Source: Treponema sp. (GTDB lineage Bacteria; Spirochaetota; Spirochaetia; Treponematales; Treponemataceae). From it: a stretch of DNA of 64,000 nt. Shown here one piece after another: positions 35,303 through 44,740 of this stretch. Location: the NCBI GenBank assembly GCA_022010055.1, contig CP091737.1, positions 1,364,001 through 1,428,000 on the forward strand, given 5' to 3'. The notes under the pieces are model-generated. The model had not been told where the DNA came from. It searched no databases and saw only the letters and a list, made by a program, of their open reading frames with translations. The translations under genes and the position numbers were made by a program. Each line of letters opens with the position of its first letter. The stretch's first letter is position 1.

Positions 35303-35331
35303 ATGATAGCAAAAATATAGAGGTCTTGCAA
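35303..35331 (-). promoter_or_regulatory. Promoter of the fliG-like gene, predicted leaderless
   Basis: On the minus strand TTGCAA (35331-35326), a 17-bp spacer and TATCAT (35308-35303). The expected start, seven bases downstream at 35296, is one base before the ATG at 35295, and no ribosome-binding site is present. Confidence 0.5.
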
Positions 35332-35389
35332 TTTTTCGTGAAGACAATTGCGTAAAGAACCAAGGGCTTCCCAAGCACATTATGACAAA

Positions 35390-35418
35390 TTGACAAAAAA
35401 TGAAAATATGTCTAATAT
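35390..35418 (+). promoter_or_regulatory. Promoter of the FadL-like gene
   Basis: TTGACA (35390-35395), a 17-bp spacer and TAATAT (35413-35418), with an overlapping TATAAA at 35416. Confidence 0.55.
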
Positions 35419-35432
35419 AAAAATTATGACAC

Positions 35433-35451
35433 TTTGACAAAATTTGTCAAA
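35433..35451. promoter_or_regulatory. Perfect palindrome, candidate operator of the FadL-like gene
   Basis: TTTGACAAA, one central A, TTTGTCAAA. It lies about 8 bases downstream of the expected transcription start and 19 bases before the ATG, a position suited to repression. It is similar to the inverted repeat before the carboxyltransferase gene. Confidence 0.55.
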
Positions 35452-35470
35452 ATAAAACAAGGAACATAAA

Positions 35471-36946
35471 ATGAAAAAAATCATTCTTTCTTCTATTATT
35501 TCTTTATCAGCGCTCGCCATTTTTGCAGGCGGAGTTGAAAACAAAACAAACATGAGCGCAGGCTACCTTAGAAACCCTAGCCGCAACACAGAAAACGAGC
35601 GTCCGGAAGCGGCGTTTTACAATATCGCCGGAACAGGCTTTTTAAAGAACGGACTCTACATCGAAGCTGGAAACCAGTTTGTATTCAAAGAATATGCAAA
35701 CGAGCTTAAAACCGGCGACAAATTCAAAAACAACGGAGTTTCAGACTATTATTCAAACGACGAGACAAATGTTTTCTTCTATCCGAACTTTGATGTGGTT
35801 TACAAGAAAAACCGCTGGTCTATGTTCCTTACATTCGGTGTTTATGCAGGAGGCGGCGCTCTGTCATACTCAGAAGGAACAAGCGCGACAAGCCTGATGT
35901 TTCTGAACGGCGCTAGCCAGCAAGGTGAAGAAGCTACAAAAAGTTATTTAGCATATTCTGCTGCAAAATCAGAGTGGGACAAAGCAGTAACTAATAATTT
36001 CAGAGGCTCTACAGAAGCAGCTGAAGCATATGTAAAAAGTGATGCTGGAAAAAATTCAGAATTAGCAAAGCTATACAATAATATGAATTTATATAACAGT
36101 TCATTCAGCAATAATTCACAAGCCGCAAACGCTTCTTTAAAAATGGCTAAAAATCATTCCCTTGATGTAACATCGCTTACCCTTGGCGGTCAGATTGGCG
36201 CGGCATATCTTGTTACAGACTGGCTTTCACTTTCTGCGGCATACAGATACACTTATGGAACGCAGGAAATGATTCTTAAGTGCAATGACACGACGTTCAA
36301 CACAATAAACGGCGGAAACAAAATCAGCTACGAGGCAAAAGGCTTCGGTCAATCATGCGTATTCGGAATCCATGCGAAACCTCCGGTAATTCCAGGTCTT
36401 GACCTTTCAGTACAGTACCAGTCACTAAGCAGGATTGAATACAACGTGGACAACGTAAAAGGCGATATAGCAAAATACTACGGAATCACTGACGACTCTA
36501 ACTTCAGAACCGACCTTCCTGCCGTACTGAACATTGGAACCGGCTACAGAATTTTTGAACCGCTCTACATTTCAACAAGTTTTAACTACTACTTTAACGA
36601 TTTTGCCTCTCAGGACAACATCCTTGGAGAAACAGACTACGAAAATTCGTGGGAAATCGCTTTTGGCATGGACTACAAAATATGCAGCTTCCTTGGAGCA
36701 AGCGCAGGAATCGCATACAGCAACCAGGGCATTACAGATACTTCAAACAGCACATTCAATCCGGTTCTGGACAGCCTTACAGTTGGCGGCGGTGTTGAAG
36801 TCTCGGCAATCAAAAACCTGACAATCACAACTTCTGCGGTTTACGTAAAATATTTTGACGCAGACTATTACCTTTCCGGCAACAAGACTGAATTGTCAAA
36901 AAATCTGTGGATGCTAAGCCTTGGCGTAACTTACAAGCCTTTCTAG
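35471..36946 (+). CDS. FadL/OmpP1-type outer-membrane protein
   Basis: 491 residues with a signal peptide (about 1-20). The mature start resembles FadL-type transporters (AGYLRNPSRNTENERPEAAFYNIAG), followed by alternating beta-strands and a C-terminal LWMLSLGVTYKPF ending in phenylalanine, typical of an outer-membrane barrel. Spirochaetal FadL-type proteins are thought to take up long-chain fatty acids. Codons for residues about 148-222 (35910-36135) are more AT-rich than the rest, and this Ser/Ala/Asn-rich stretch is helical, suggesting an exchangeable extracellular loop. Ribosome-binding site AAGGAACATAAA. Confidence 0.78.
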   Translation: MKKIILSSIISLSALAIFAGGVENKTNMSAGYLRNPSRNTENERPEAAFYNIAGTGFLKNGLYIEAGNQFVFKEYANELKTGDKFKNNGVSDYYSNDETNVFFYPNFDVVYKKNRWSMFLTFGVYAGGGALSYSEGTSATSLMFLNGASQQGEEATKSYLAYSAAKSEWDKAVTNNFRGSTEAAEAYVKSDAGKNSELAKLYNNMNLYNSSFSNNSQAANASLKMAKNHSLDVTSLTLGGQIGAAYLVTDWLSLSAAYRYTYGTQEMILKCNDTTFNTINGGNKISYEAKGFGQSCVFGIHAKPPVIPGLDLSVQYQSLSRIEYNVDNVKGDIAKYYGITDDSNFRTDLPAVLNIGTGYRIFEPLYISTSFNYYFNDFASQDNILGETDYENSWEIAFGMDYKICSFLGASAGIAYSNQGITDTSNSTFNPVLDSLTVGGGVEVSAIKNLTITTSAVYVKYFDADYYLSGNKTELSKNLWMLSLGVTYKPF

Positions 36947-36985
36947 GAAAGAGGCGTCCGGGAATGAACCCCGCGCTTCAATATC

Positions 36986-37797
36986 CTACAGGCCAAACAA
37001 CGCAAAAAAATTATCTTTGATGATTTCGGGCGAAAGTCCATTGCGGACATCAAACGCCGCCTGATACACACGCTTTATTTCCGAACAGGAAGTAAAGCGT
37101 TCTTTTTTTTTAAATGCTGGAACGGCGCGTCAGTTTCCGGAAGAATATTTTTAAGAGGAAGTTCCTTTATGCACGACAGGACTTTTTTGTTTCCGTTCAG
37201 AATTTGCTTTCCGTAGCTAAAAAAGGCATCCGGCAGCTTGCGGAGAATGGAAAAAGCCTCCTCCGCAGGTCCTGGAAAAGAATGGAAAAGCACCGCGGGA
37301 ATTTTTTTAAGCGCGTCAATTTCCTGAAAAATATACTGCGTTCCCTTGCGGCAATGGACAACCAGCGGCTTATTGTATCTTGCGGCAAGCTCAGCCTGAA
37401 TAAACCAAACCTCTTTCTGACGGTCAAGATTTTTCTTAAATTCGTCTGTAAAAAGGTCAAAACCAGCCTCGCCGACCGCATCAAGCCCGTTGTTCTCTAA
37501 AAGATTTTCCAAAAATTCTGCGTTTTCCACAGCCGGATTCTGCGGATGAAGCCCGAACGACTTTAAAATATGGATTTTCCCGGCATAAGACAGCGGAACA
37601 CCGGCAGAAACTTCCGGAATTTTTGATTTTTCAAGGGATTCCAGCGCGGTTTTCTGGGCAAACCACTCTTCAACAGAATGAGCGCACGAACAGCCGTAAT
37701 ATTCAGTAAAATTTTCCAAAGCGGAAAAAGGGTTTTCATATTTCAGACATTCAGAAAAATGAAAATGAGCGTCGAAAAACTGAGAAATCTCTAACAT
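36986..37797 (-). CDS. TatD-family deoxyribonuclease, one frameshift
   Basis: The main frame ends early at 37075. Adding one A to the A run at 37103-37111 continues it as KKKERFTSCSEIKRVYQAAF to a stop at 36986, giving 270 residues. Metal-site motifs are FFDAHFHF, FGLHPQNP, GEAGFDLF, VVHCRKG, FHSFPGP and LPETDAPF. The family hydrolyses DNA ends or other phosphoesters with divalent metals. No good ribosome-binding site is visible, though a TATAAT lies upstream on the same strand. Confidence 0.85.
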
Positions 37798-37866
37798 ACT
37801 AAAAAATAATACCGATTATATAAATGTAACTCAATAAAATGTAAAACCCAACCGGGAGGTTATCTT

Positions 37867-38082
37867 ATGAAAAGTTATTCACTAAAAAGCCTTGGAAACA
37901 AAAATGACTACATTACTATCCTTAGCGAACAGGAAAACGGTTTTGTAATCCGCATTGTACGTGACCAGGACGGCTACGAAGATATTAAAACTGATTTTTT
38001 GAGCAAAGAACTTTTTGAAAGCTGCATCCGCACAGGCTATCTTACAGAAATCGAAGCGGTCGCGGTAGCAATCTCTGCATAA
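37867..38082 (+). CDS. Small protein, 71 aa, unknown
   Basis: The start is preceded by GGGAGGTTATCTT, one of the best ribosome-binding sites in the window. The protein is mixed alpha/beta (DYITILSEQENGFVIRIVRD, then ELFESCIRTGYLTEIEA) and looks like a small cytosolic domain. The family is not recognised. It is a single gene between the divergent tatD gene and miaA. Confidence 0.7.
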   Translation: MKSYSLKSLGNKNDYITILSEQENGFVIRIVRDQDGYEDIKTDFLSKELFESCIRTGYLTEIEAVAVAISA

Positions 38083-38146
38083 GATTTTTCCGGGCGGACA
38101 CGCTGTTCAGGCATCCGGCTCAAAGCCCGTATTCGCCCGCGATGAA

Positions 38147-39097
38147 TCAGGCAAAATTCATTTCTTTTTGAACAAGCTCAACGGCCGCGTTTATCCTTGT
38201 TTCTTTGTCCGGAACAGAAGGAAGCCAGTTTATTTTCACTCCGTTTTTTTCCATAAATCTGAACCAGGTTTCCTGACGCTTTGCGAACTGCCTGATTGCA
38301 ATAAAAAGCTGCTCAAACAGCTCTTCCCTGGAAATTTTTCCCTGAAGAAAAAGCGCGCAAAACCGGTATTCAAGACCAAGCTTTTCAAGGCGTTCCCAGC
38401 TGAATCCCCGGGCGTGAAGTCCGTCAACCTCCTCAATCATTCCTGCGTCTATACGTTCCTGAAGGCGTTTTTTTATGTTTTCCCGAATTTTTTCGCGTTC
38501 AAGGGTTGTGCCAATAACAAGAGGATTAATTTCCGGGCGCCTGTACATTGATTTTTTCAGTTTTTCGGCAAGTTCACCGTGCGTTCCGTAATAAATTTCA
38601 ATTCCGCGGATAATACGCTCGCGTTCAAGCAAATCATTTTTTGTATGCAAATCGGGCTTAAGCTCAAGATATATTTTTCCAAGCTCCTCAAGAGTCTTTG
38701 ACTCAAGTTTTTTTCTGATTTCAGGAATTTCCGGAACATCGACTAAATCATAGTTTCGGATTACCGCATCAAGATACATTCCTGTTCCGCCGACCACAAT
38801 GGGCAGAACCTTGCGGGAAACAACTTCGTCGAAGACGCGGTAAAAATCCTGCTGATAATGAAAAACATTGTACTCTACGCTCAAGTCGGCAATATCAATA
38901 AGATGATACGGAATTTTTTTACCGCAGACTGTATATTCATCCAAATCTTTTCCAGACCCAAGATCCAGTCCGCGGTAAGTTTGCCTTGAATCCGCAGAAA
39001 TAATTTCTCCGCCGAAACGGTAGGCAAGCTGCACGCCAATCGAAGTTTTTCCGGCGGCCGTAGGACCAAGAACGACAACGCAATTATATTTTTGCAT
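38147..39097 (-). CDS. miaA: tRNA dimethylallyltransferase
   Basis: 316 residues from the ATG at 39097, with AAAGGATTTTTG before it. The P-loop is GPTAAGKTSIG, followed by ISADSRQTYRGLDLGSGK, PYHLIDIADL and VGGTGMYLDAVI. It adds the dimethylallyl group to A37 of tRNAs that read UNN codons. The middle insertion and the C-terminal basic part (IRQFAKRQETWFR) match the family. It follows the rlmI-like gene on the same strand with 13 bases between. Confidence 0.95.
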   Translation of the reverse strand: MQKYNCVVVLGPTAAGKTSIGVQLAYRFGGEIISADSRQTYRGLDLGSGKDLDEYTVCGKKIPYHLIDIADLSVEYNVFHYQQDFYRVFDEVVSRKVLPIVVGGTGMYLDAVIRNYDLVDVPEIPEIRKKLESKTLEELGKIYLELKPDLHTKNDLLERERIIRGIEIYYGTHGELAEKLKKSMYRRPEINPLVIGTTLEREKIRENIKKRLQERIDAGMIEEVDGLHARGFSWERLEKLGLEYRFCALFLQGKISREELFEQLFIAIRQFAKRQETWFRFMEKNGVKINWLPSVPDKETRINAAVELVQKEMNFA

Positions 39098-39110
39098 CAA
39101 AAATCCTTTT

Positions 39111-40364
39111 TTACATAACGCGACAAATAGCGCATTTCAAATATTCAGATTTAGGATACCCAAGAAGAACCGGATGATCCTGACCGGCGCCGCGCTTTTC
39201 AAGAACCTGGACCTTTTTGTGGCTGTCCATCGCGGCGTGCATAAGCATATCGTAAAAATAATGGGAATCAAAAAAATACGAGCAGGAACAGGTCACAAGA
39301 ATTCCACCCTCATTTAGAAGACGCATCGCGCGCAGGTTTATTTCTTTGTAGCCGCCATACGCTTTTCGGATAGTCTTTGCGCTTTTTGTGAACGCAGGCG
39401 GATCAAGAATAATCACGTCAAATTTTTCACCATCGGCCTCGTATTTTTTAAGCAAATCAAAAACATCCGCGCATACGGCTGTCATCTTTTTTTCCGCGCC
39501 GTTAAGCTGGATATTTTTTCTTACCATCTCAACTGCATCTTCTGAAATATCAACAGAAACAACTTCCTTTGCGCCGGCCTTAAAAGCGTTCAAGCCGAAT
39601 GCGCCTGTATGCGTAAAAGTGTCCAGGACTTTTTTTCCGCGGCAGAAAGCGGCGGCGGCGGAACGATTGTCCTTCTGGTCAAGAAAATAACCGGTTTTCT
39701 GACCGTTTGCAATATCAACTTTAATGCGTATGCCGTTCTCAACAATAACAATCTCGGTGTCGCCGGCTCTTCCAATCCAGCCGGATGACGCAGGAAGCCC
39801 TTCCTTTTCGCGGACACCTTCATCATCGCGCTCGTAAACCGCATACGGATTGCAGGCTTTTTTAAGCGCGTCAATAATCTCCCCGCGGTAAATATCGGTC
39901 GCCATCGAAAGGAACTGGACCACAAGATAAATTTTCCCATTTTCATCGCAATAACGCTCGCACACAAGACCCGGGAAGAAATCCGCATCGCTGAAAATCA
40001 GCCGGTAAGAATCTTTTTCAGAATAATGAATCCGGCGTATATTAACCGCGTCAAAAACGCGCTTTTCCCAGAATGATTTTGTGTCGGCAAAAACTTTATC
40101 CGCGTGCTCAGAAGAAATCAGCCTTACCGTGATTTTTGAATTCCTGTTTATAATTCCTGTTCCAAGAAAACCGCCGGCTTTTGTAAAGACCTCCGCGCCG
40201 CTTCCGTTCGGAACTGAAGTTTCTTCCAGCGAAGTCTGCTGCCATTCATCCCTGTCTGATTTTCTATATTTAACATAAGAAATTTCGTTGTCAAATACCC
40301 AGGGAAAACCCTGTTGAATTTCCCTCTCTTCCTTTGCTTTTAAAAATACTCGAACATTATTCAT
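39111..40364 (-). CDS. rlmI: Class I rRNA methyltransferase, RlmI-like
   Basis: 417 residues from the ATG at 40364 (MNNVRVFLKAKEEREIQQGF). The N-terminal PUA-like domain has GFPWVFDNEI and GFLGTGIINRNSKITVRLIS. The methyltransferase domain has VLDTFTHTGAFGLNAFKAGA (SAM motif I), VVSVDISEDAV and FDVIILDPPAFTKS (NPPY-like). RlmI methylates C1962 of 23S rRNA at carbon 5; the assignment to that position is by homology. It is divergent from the gene at 40402 and forms a pair with miaA. Confidence 0.88.
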   Translation of the reverse strand: MNNVRVFLKAKEEREIQQGFPWVFDNEISYVKYRKSDRDEWQQTSLEETSVPNGSGAEVFTKAGGFLGTGIINRNSKITVRLISSEHADKVFADTKSFWEKRVFDAVNIRRIHYSEKDSYRLIFSDADFFPGLVCERYCDENGKIYLVVQFLSMATDIYRGEIIDALKKACNPYAVYERDDEGVREKEGLPASSGWIGRAGDTEIVIVENGIRIKVDIANGQKTGYFLDQKDNRSAAAAFCRGKKVLDTFTHTGAFGLNAFKAGAKEVVSVDISEDAVEMVRKNIQLNGAEKKMTAVCADVFDLLKKYEADGEKFDVIILDPPAFTKSAKTIRKAYGGYKEINLRAMRLLNEGGILVTCSCSYFFDSHYFYDMLMHAAMDSHKKVQVLEKRGAGQDHPVLLGYPKSEYLKCAICRVM

Positions 40365-40401
40365 GTTGAGAATTATACAAAATCGGAATAAAATAATAAA
40401 T

Positions 40402-41358
40402 ATGAAAAGACTTTTTACCTTAATTGCTGTCTTTTTTTTGGCAGCGGGAATCTTTGCAAAAGAAAGACCTATAATCACCAACCTTGAAGCAAGCGGAACT
40501 ATCGGAAACAGAATAAATCTTGCCTGGAAAGTTCCTTCTGTTTCTGAGCCGAAAATCCAGAAACTCTTTATATACCGGAATTTAAAGCCGATTGGTTCTT
40601 ATTACGATATTTCAGACTCAACACTCATTGCCACAGTCGAACCGGATACGGAAAAGTTCAGCGACACGGTAAAAAACTACAGCGATTATTATTACGCGGT
40701 AATCGCGCAAGTCAACAACGGAAAATACGACATAATCCTGCCGAGCGTAAATGCAACTGTGAACGGAACGCATTTAATGCTTCCTCCAAGAAAAAATGAC
40801 TCAGAAAAAACTGAATCCGCAAAAGAAAAACTTGTGCCGGCTGACGGAAAGCGCGAAACTCCGCTTCCATTTCTTGACATAACCGAGCAGTTTTCAAAAA
40901 AGCCGCTAAAGCTGGAAGAAAAAACAAAAAAAATCGCAGGCACGCTTGCCGGGGAAACAAAACCCGCAAAAAGAAACAGAATTGAGCCTTATATTTTTGA
41001 AGAAGACATAATTTCACCTGACGGAGGCGACGATTTTCTTCTCTTTGAAATTTTGAGGACAACTTTTATTCAGAAAAAATACAGTGAATCCGCGGAACAG
41101 TTAAAAAAACTGCTGGGTACAAACCGATCCAAGGAAGTTACAAAACGTGCGATTTTTTACCTTGGAGAATCGGAGTATTACACAAAGGAATACAGCGCGG
41201 CAGTGCGCACATTCCTCTTAGTTTACGATGAATATCCAGTTCAGGCAAAAAAATGGATTGACGCCACTTTAGACGAAATGAAGCTTGAAACTAAAAACAA
41301 TGTATTTTGCCCGGCAGGCCGGTTTTTTCCTAATAGATTGAACGGATTAAATCAATAA
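40402..41358 (+). CDS. Exported protein with FN3-like domain and TPR-like C-terminus
   Basis: 318 residues from the ATG at 40402. The signal peptide (about 1-19) ends IFAKE. Residues 25-115 look like a fibronectin type III fold (INLAWKVPSVSEPKIQKLFI, then YSDYYYAVIAQVNNGKY). A Lys/Glu-rich linker follows, then helical repeats (YSESAEQLKKLLG, YYTKEYSAAVRTFLLVYDEY) similar to TPR. It is probably a periplasmic scaffold; the function is unknown. The last 29 bases overlap the convergent TPR gene, and a hairpin with T6 lies inside the end of the gene, so the true stop may be earlier. Confidence 0.65.
   Translation: MKRLFTLIAVFFLAAGIFAKERPIITNLEASGTIGNRINLAWKVPSVSEPKIQKLFIYRNLKPIGSYYDISDSTLIATVEPDTEKFSDTVKNYSDYYYAVIAQVNNGKYDIILPSVNATVNGTHLMLPPRKNDSEKTESAKEKLVPADGKRETPLPFLDITEQFSKKPLKLEEKTKKIAGTLAGETKPAKRNRIEPYIFEEDIISPDGGDDFLLFEILRTTFIQKKYSESAEQLKKLLGTNRSKEVTKRAIFYLGESEYYTKEYSAAVRTFLLVYDEYPVQAKKWIDATLDEMKLETKNNVFCPAGRFFPNRLNGLNQ
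41311..41328 (+). terminator. Weak terminator inside the end of the gene at 40402
   Basis: CCGG, loop CAGG, CCGG followed by six T. The stem is short. Its position before the annotated stop hints that the stop has been displaced by a frameshift. Confidence 0.35.
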
Positions 41359-43455
41359 ATGCAGGCGTACGTCGGACTCCTAAATCTTCTGCCGTAAGCC
41401 CCGGATTTTTGCGTTCAACAGCAGGCTCGCCGGCCGCATTTCCCTGCGGAGCGACATTTGCATTTACCCTGCCTGTCTGACGTTCAGCCGGATTTTCATC
41501 CGCGGCGTTCACTTCATCAGGATTCGGTCTGCTAAGCAGAACAAGCTCATCGCCTGTATTTACCCGGTCATAAAATCCCCGGTATTCCAGAATTCCTTCG
41601 CTTATTTCCTCGCCGGCGGTTGTAACCGTAAAAGAGCCTAAAATATCGGAATCCTTGTAGACAACTCCGCTGCCGGAACTTGCCGTCTGAATGGAATTTT
41701 TCCTTACCACATCAAAAACTGAACCTTCTGTAACATTTTCAGAACGTCCCAAATCCGCAAGAAGAATTTTTCCGTCACGGTCAATAATTTTTCCGCGGAT
41801 TGAAAGATGATTCAAAACATCCGCCCTGAAGCGGCGGAAAACTCCTGAATAGCGGTTGTTTCCGGTTCCGTACAGAGAGCCTTCCGTAACCTTTGAGCCA
41901 GTGCGGGCCGAGTACATTGTGTAATCCAAAGTTATGTCGCGCGCGCCTTCATCAACTGAAATCAGAATAAAGTAATCTTTCTTTGAATTTCTTGCCTTCT
42001 GGTATGCGCCGCCAAAGCCAGACACACCGGAAGTTTCCGAAGAGATTGACGCGGCCGCAATCCCTGAAAAAATATCAGAGGCGAATTCCGCCGCAATCCT
42101 GTTGCTTTCTATATGGCGCTGATTTATTGTTCCAGGAATAAAATAAATTCCTATGCTCCACCTGGCCTTATCAAGATAGAAAGGCTCGACTTTCCATTTT
42201 TTTGCCAGAGAATCCTGCAAAAGATTTTCGTAAGCCTCAATTTTGTCGTCAAGTTCGGCAGAAGGATTTTTTTCAGCGTTCCTGTCTTTCATGTTCTTTA
42301 TAAAAAGAAGCTGCTCCAGATAAAGCTCGTGCATGCCGTTCAGCTCCATAATCTCTGCAAAAGCCGTCCTTGCCTCTTTGTTTGAAGGGTCGATTTTCAG
42401 CGCGCGCTGATACTCGTAAACAGCCCCCTGGCTTTCATAGCGTCTTGAATATTCCCTTGCCGCCTGGACATGGTATTCAGCCCATCCTGCACGGCGTTCG
42501 TCTTCCAGCGCGATATTCTTGCCGACAGTTATTTCAAGAGCGGCCCGCATGATTTCATCCTGCGGAGAGATTTCAATCCGTTCGTCCATACAGAAATCGC
42601 CTCAAGAGGTTTTTGCATGGAATTCAACGCCGCTCCCTTTAAATACCAGGCATAGGAATTGTTTCTGTCCCTGCCTATGATAAAATCGCACAGTGAAATG
42701 ACATCGCTATATTTTTTCTGGGCGTAACGTATTTTTGCAAGAAGCTCGTAGGCCTTCTCGTAATTTCCATCAATCTGGACCGCGATGCGGCAGTGCTGTT
42801 CCGCGGATTTTACATCATCGTTCATCGCGGCCACAACAGCAGAAATGTAATGGACTTCCGGCTCGCTTGAATACAAAACCAGTGCCTGCTTCAAGTAGTT
42901 CTGCGCATTTTCTTTTTTTCCAAGCTGCGCTGAAACAACCGCAAGGCTAAGAAGCGCCTTTCTGTTTTCTGTCTGACGTTTCAGGGCTTCCGAATACTGC
43001 CGCTCCGCTCCGGAAATTCTTCCGTCAAAAAGGTCAAGCTCCGCAAGCCCGAAACGGGCATCGATGTCGTTCGGCGTTTTTTTAAGGATTTTTTCAAATA
43101 TCTTACGGGCTTCGTCAAACTGCTGAATTGCGATGCAGGTCATTCCCCGGAGGTTATTGATCGCAGTGTCGTCCTTTGCGTATTTTTCCGCCTCATCCAG
43201 CTGCGAAAGAACCAGATCAAATTCGCCAAGCTGATACGAACACTGCGCTATATGAAACCATGCATCTGAATAAACTGGATTTTTCTGAATCGCTTCCATA
43301 TAGTGCTGACTCGCTTCGTACCAGTTTTCGTTGTTCTGAGAGGCAAGACCTTCGTTGTAATAGTCAGAAGCAGTTTTTTCAGCCGCCGCCAGAATTTGTC
43401 CTGAAACAAATGCAGCCGCCAGCGCAATAGAAATTTTTTTATTCAGATTTTTCAT
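41330..43455 (-). CDS. Exported TPR protein, one frameshift
   Basis: The start at 43455 (MKNLNKKISIALAAAF) gives a signal peptide; an ATG at 43473 is inside the tlyC end. Two segments join near 42586 by adding one base (VWTERIEISPQDEIM), giving about 708 residues. Residues 25-400 hold many TPR units (for example NPVYSDAWFHIAQCSYQLGE and AKDDTAINNLRGMTCIAIQQ). The C-terminal half has a beta-rich domain (DGKILLADLGRSENVTEGSV) and a Pro/Asn-rich tail. It is a treponemal periplasmic or outer-membrane-associated scaffold type. The start overlaps the tlyC stop, so the two are coupled. Confidence 0.75.
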
Positions 43456-44247
43456 CGGCAATAACCTTTTCATCTTTCCGGATTACTTTTATTGAATTGA
43501 TTCTGTGGCCTTCCATATCCTGAACTATAAAATCGTAACCGTTCCACGAAGTCTTTTCAAATTTCACCGGAATCTTTCCGAACAAATCGAACACAAATCC
43601 GCCCAGAGAATCAAATTCTTCGGCAGGAAAATCCGCTCCAATAGTTTCGTTCAAATCATCCAAATCCACGCGCGCATCACATAGCCAGATATTATTTCCG
43701 ATTGTAAGTATATCCTCGCGCTCATTGTCAAATTCATCCTGAATGTCGCCCACAATCTCTTCAATAATATCTTCCATTGTGATAATTCCGGCAATTCCGC
43801 CGTATTCATCAATCGCAATCGCAATATGACAGTGCCGGCGCTTAAATTCCCTTAAAAGAGTGTCAATGCGCTTGCTTTCCGGCACAAAGAACGCCTTGCG
43901 GATAATGTTCTGAAGCTCAACCGGAGTTTTTCTGCCGTAACAATAAATCAAGTCCTTTACGTAAAGAACGCCCACGACATTATCGATAGACTCGCTGTAA
44001 ACAGGAAACCTTGAATGTCCGCTTTCAACGATTTTTTCAATAAGCTCGTCCGCAGGCGTGTCAACAGAAATAAAATCAACGTCAATCCGCGGAACCATTA
44101 CTTCCTTTACGGTCGTTTCGCTCAGGTCTTCAATTCCCTGAATCATGTCCTGCTTTTCTTCGTTTATAACTTCCTGCTCCTCGGCAGAAAGCTCGTCGCC
44201 TTGGGAAAAGGTCTTTGTCTCTTTTTCTTGAACAACTGAAAATTCAT
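43439..44247 (-). CDS. TlyC/CorC-type CBS-domain protein, one frameshift
   Basis: The start at 44247 (MNFQLFKKK) joins the main frame if one A is added near 44223, giving 269 residues. Two CBS domains (TTVKEVMVPRIDVDFISVDT, then FVPESKRIDTLLREFKRRHC) are followed by a CorC/HlyC transporter-associated domain (WLCDARVDLDDLNETIG, then EFDSLGGFVFDLFGKIP). No membrane helices are present, so it is the short soluble form annotated as hemolysin C in spirochaetes; a role in Mg2+ control is more likely. It starts 13 bases after ybeY. Confidence 0.85.
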
Positions 44248-44260
44248 ATCTTTACTCTCT

Positions 44261-44740
44261 TTATTTCACAAGAATTTCGTCTGCAAGCTCAGAAAGAACT
44301 TTTTCCTGCAGAACAAGCATTTCGCATGACGGAGCAACACCTTTTTCAATATGCTCCTCGCCGTGATCCATTCCGTTCAGATGAAGCAGTCCGTGAACCA
44401 AAAGGCGCTTCAGCTCCGCGTTTTTATCAACTTCAAAATATTCCGCATTTTCAGGGAGTGTATCAAGGCTGATTACAATATCACCGGCAGAAAACCACTC
44501 GCCTTCTTCATCACTGTATTCCTCTCCGTTTTCAAAAGAAAGAACATCCGTAGGCGCATCGATTTTGCGGTAGTTCCTGTTTAATTCCTGAATAAATCCG
44601 TCTGTGCAGAACATGACCGAAATTTCTTCCTGGTCATATCCGGTCTTTTCCATAATTTTCTGCATAAACGGCTCGATTTTTTCAAGCCACTCCGGCTCGG
44701 GAAGCCCTTCTTCAACTGAAACAAATATTCTGTTAGCCAT
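44261..44740 (-). CDS. ybeY: Endoribonuclease YbeY, rRNA maturation factor
   Basis: 159 residues with the zinc-binding signature HGLLHLNGMDHGEEH (H-x3-H-x5-H) near residue 118. It follows NYRKIDAPTDVLSFENGE, another family block. It takes part in 16S rRNA 3' end maturation and ribosome quality control. The start overlaps the end of the HD gene by eight bases, and the usual order phoH-HD-ybeY-tlyC is kept. Confidence 0.95.
   Translation of the reverse strand: MANRIFVSVEEGLPEPEWLEKIEPFMQKIMEKTGYDQEEISVMFCTDGFIQELNRNYRKIDAPTDVLSFENGEEYSDEEGEWFSAGDIVISLDTLPENAEYFEVDKNAELKRLLVHGLLHLNGMDHGEEHIEKGVAPSCEMLVLQEKVLSELADEILVK

Noticed and set aside
40081..40278. Short plus-strand frames opposite rlmI
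   Set aside because: Antisense shadows of an intact conserved gene.
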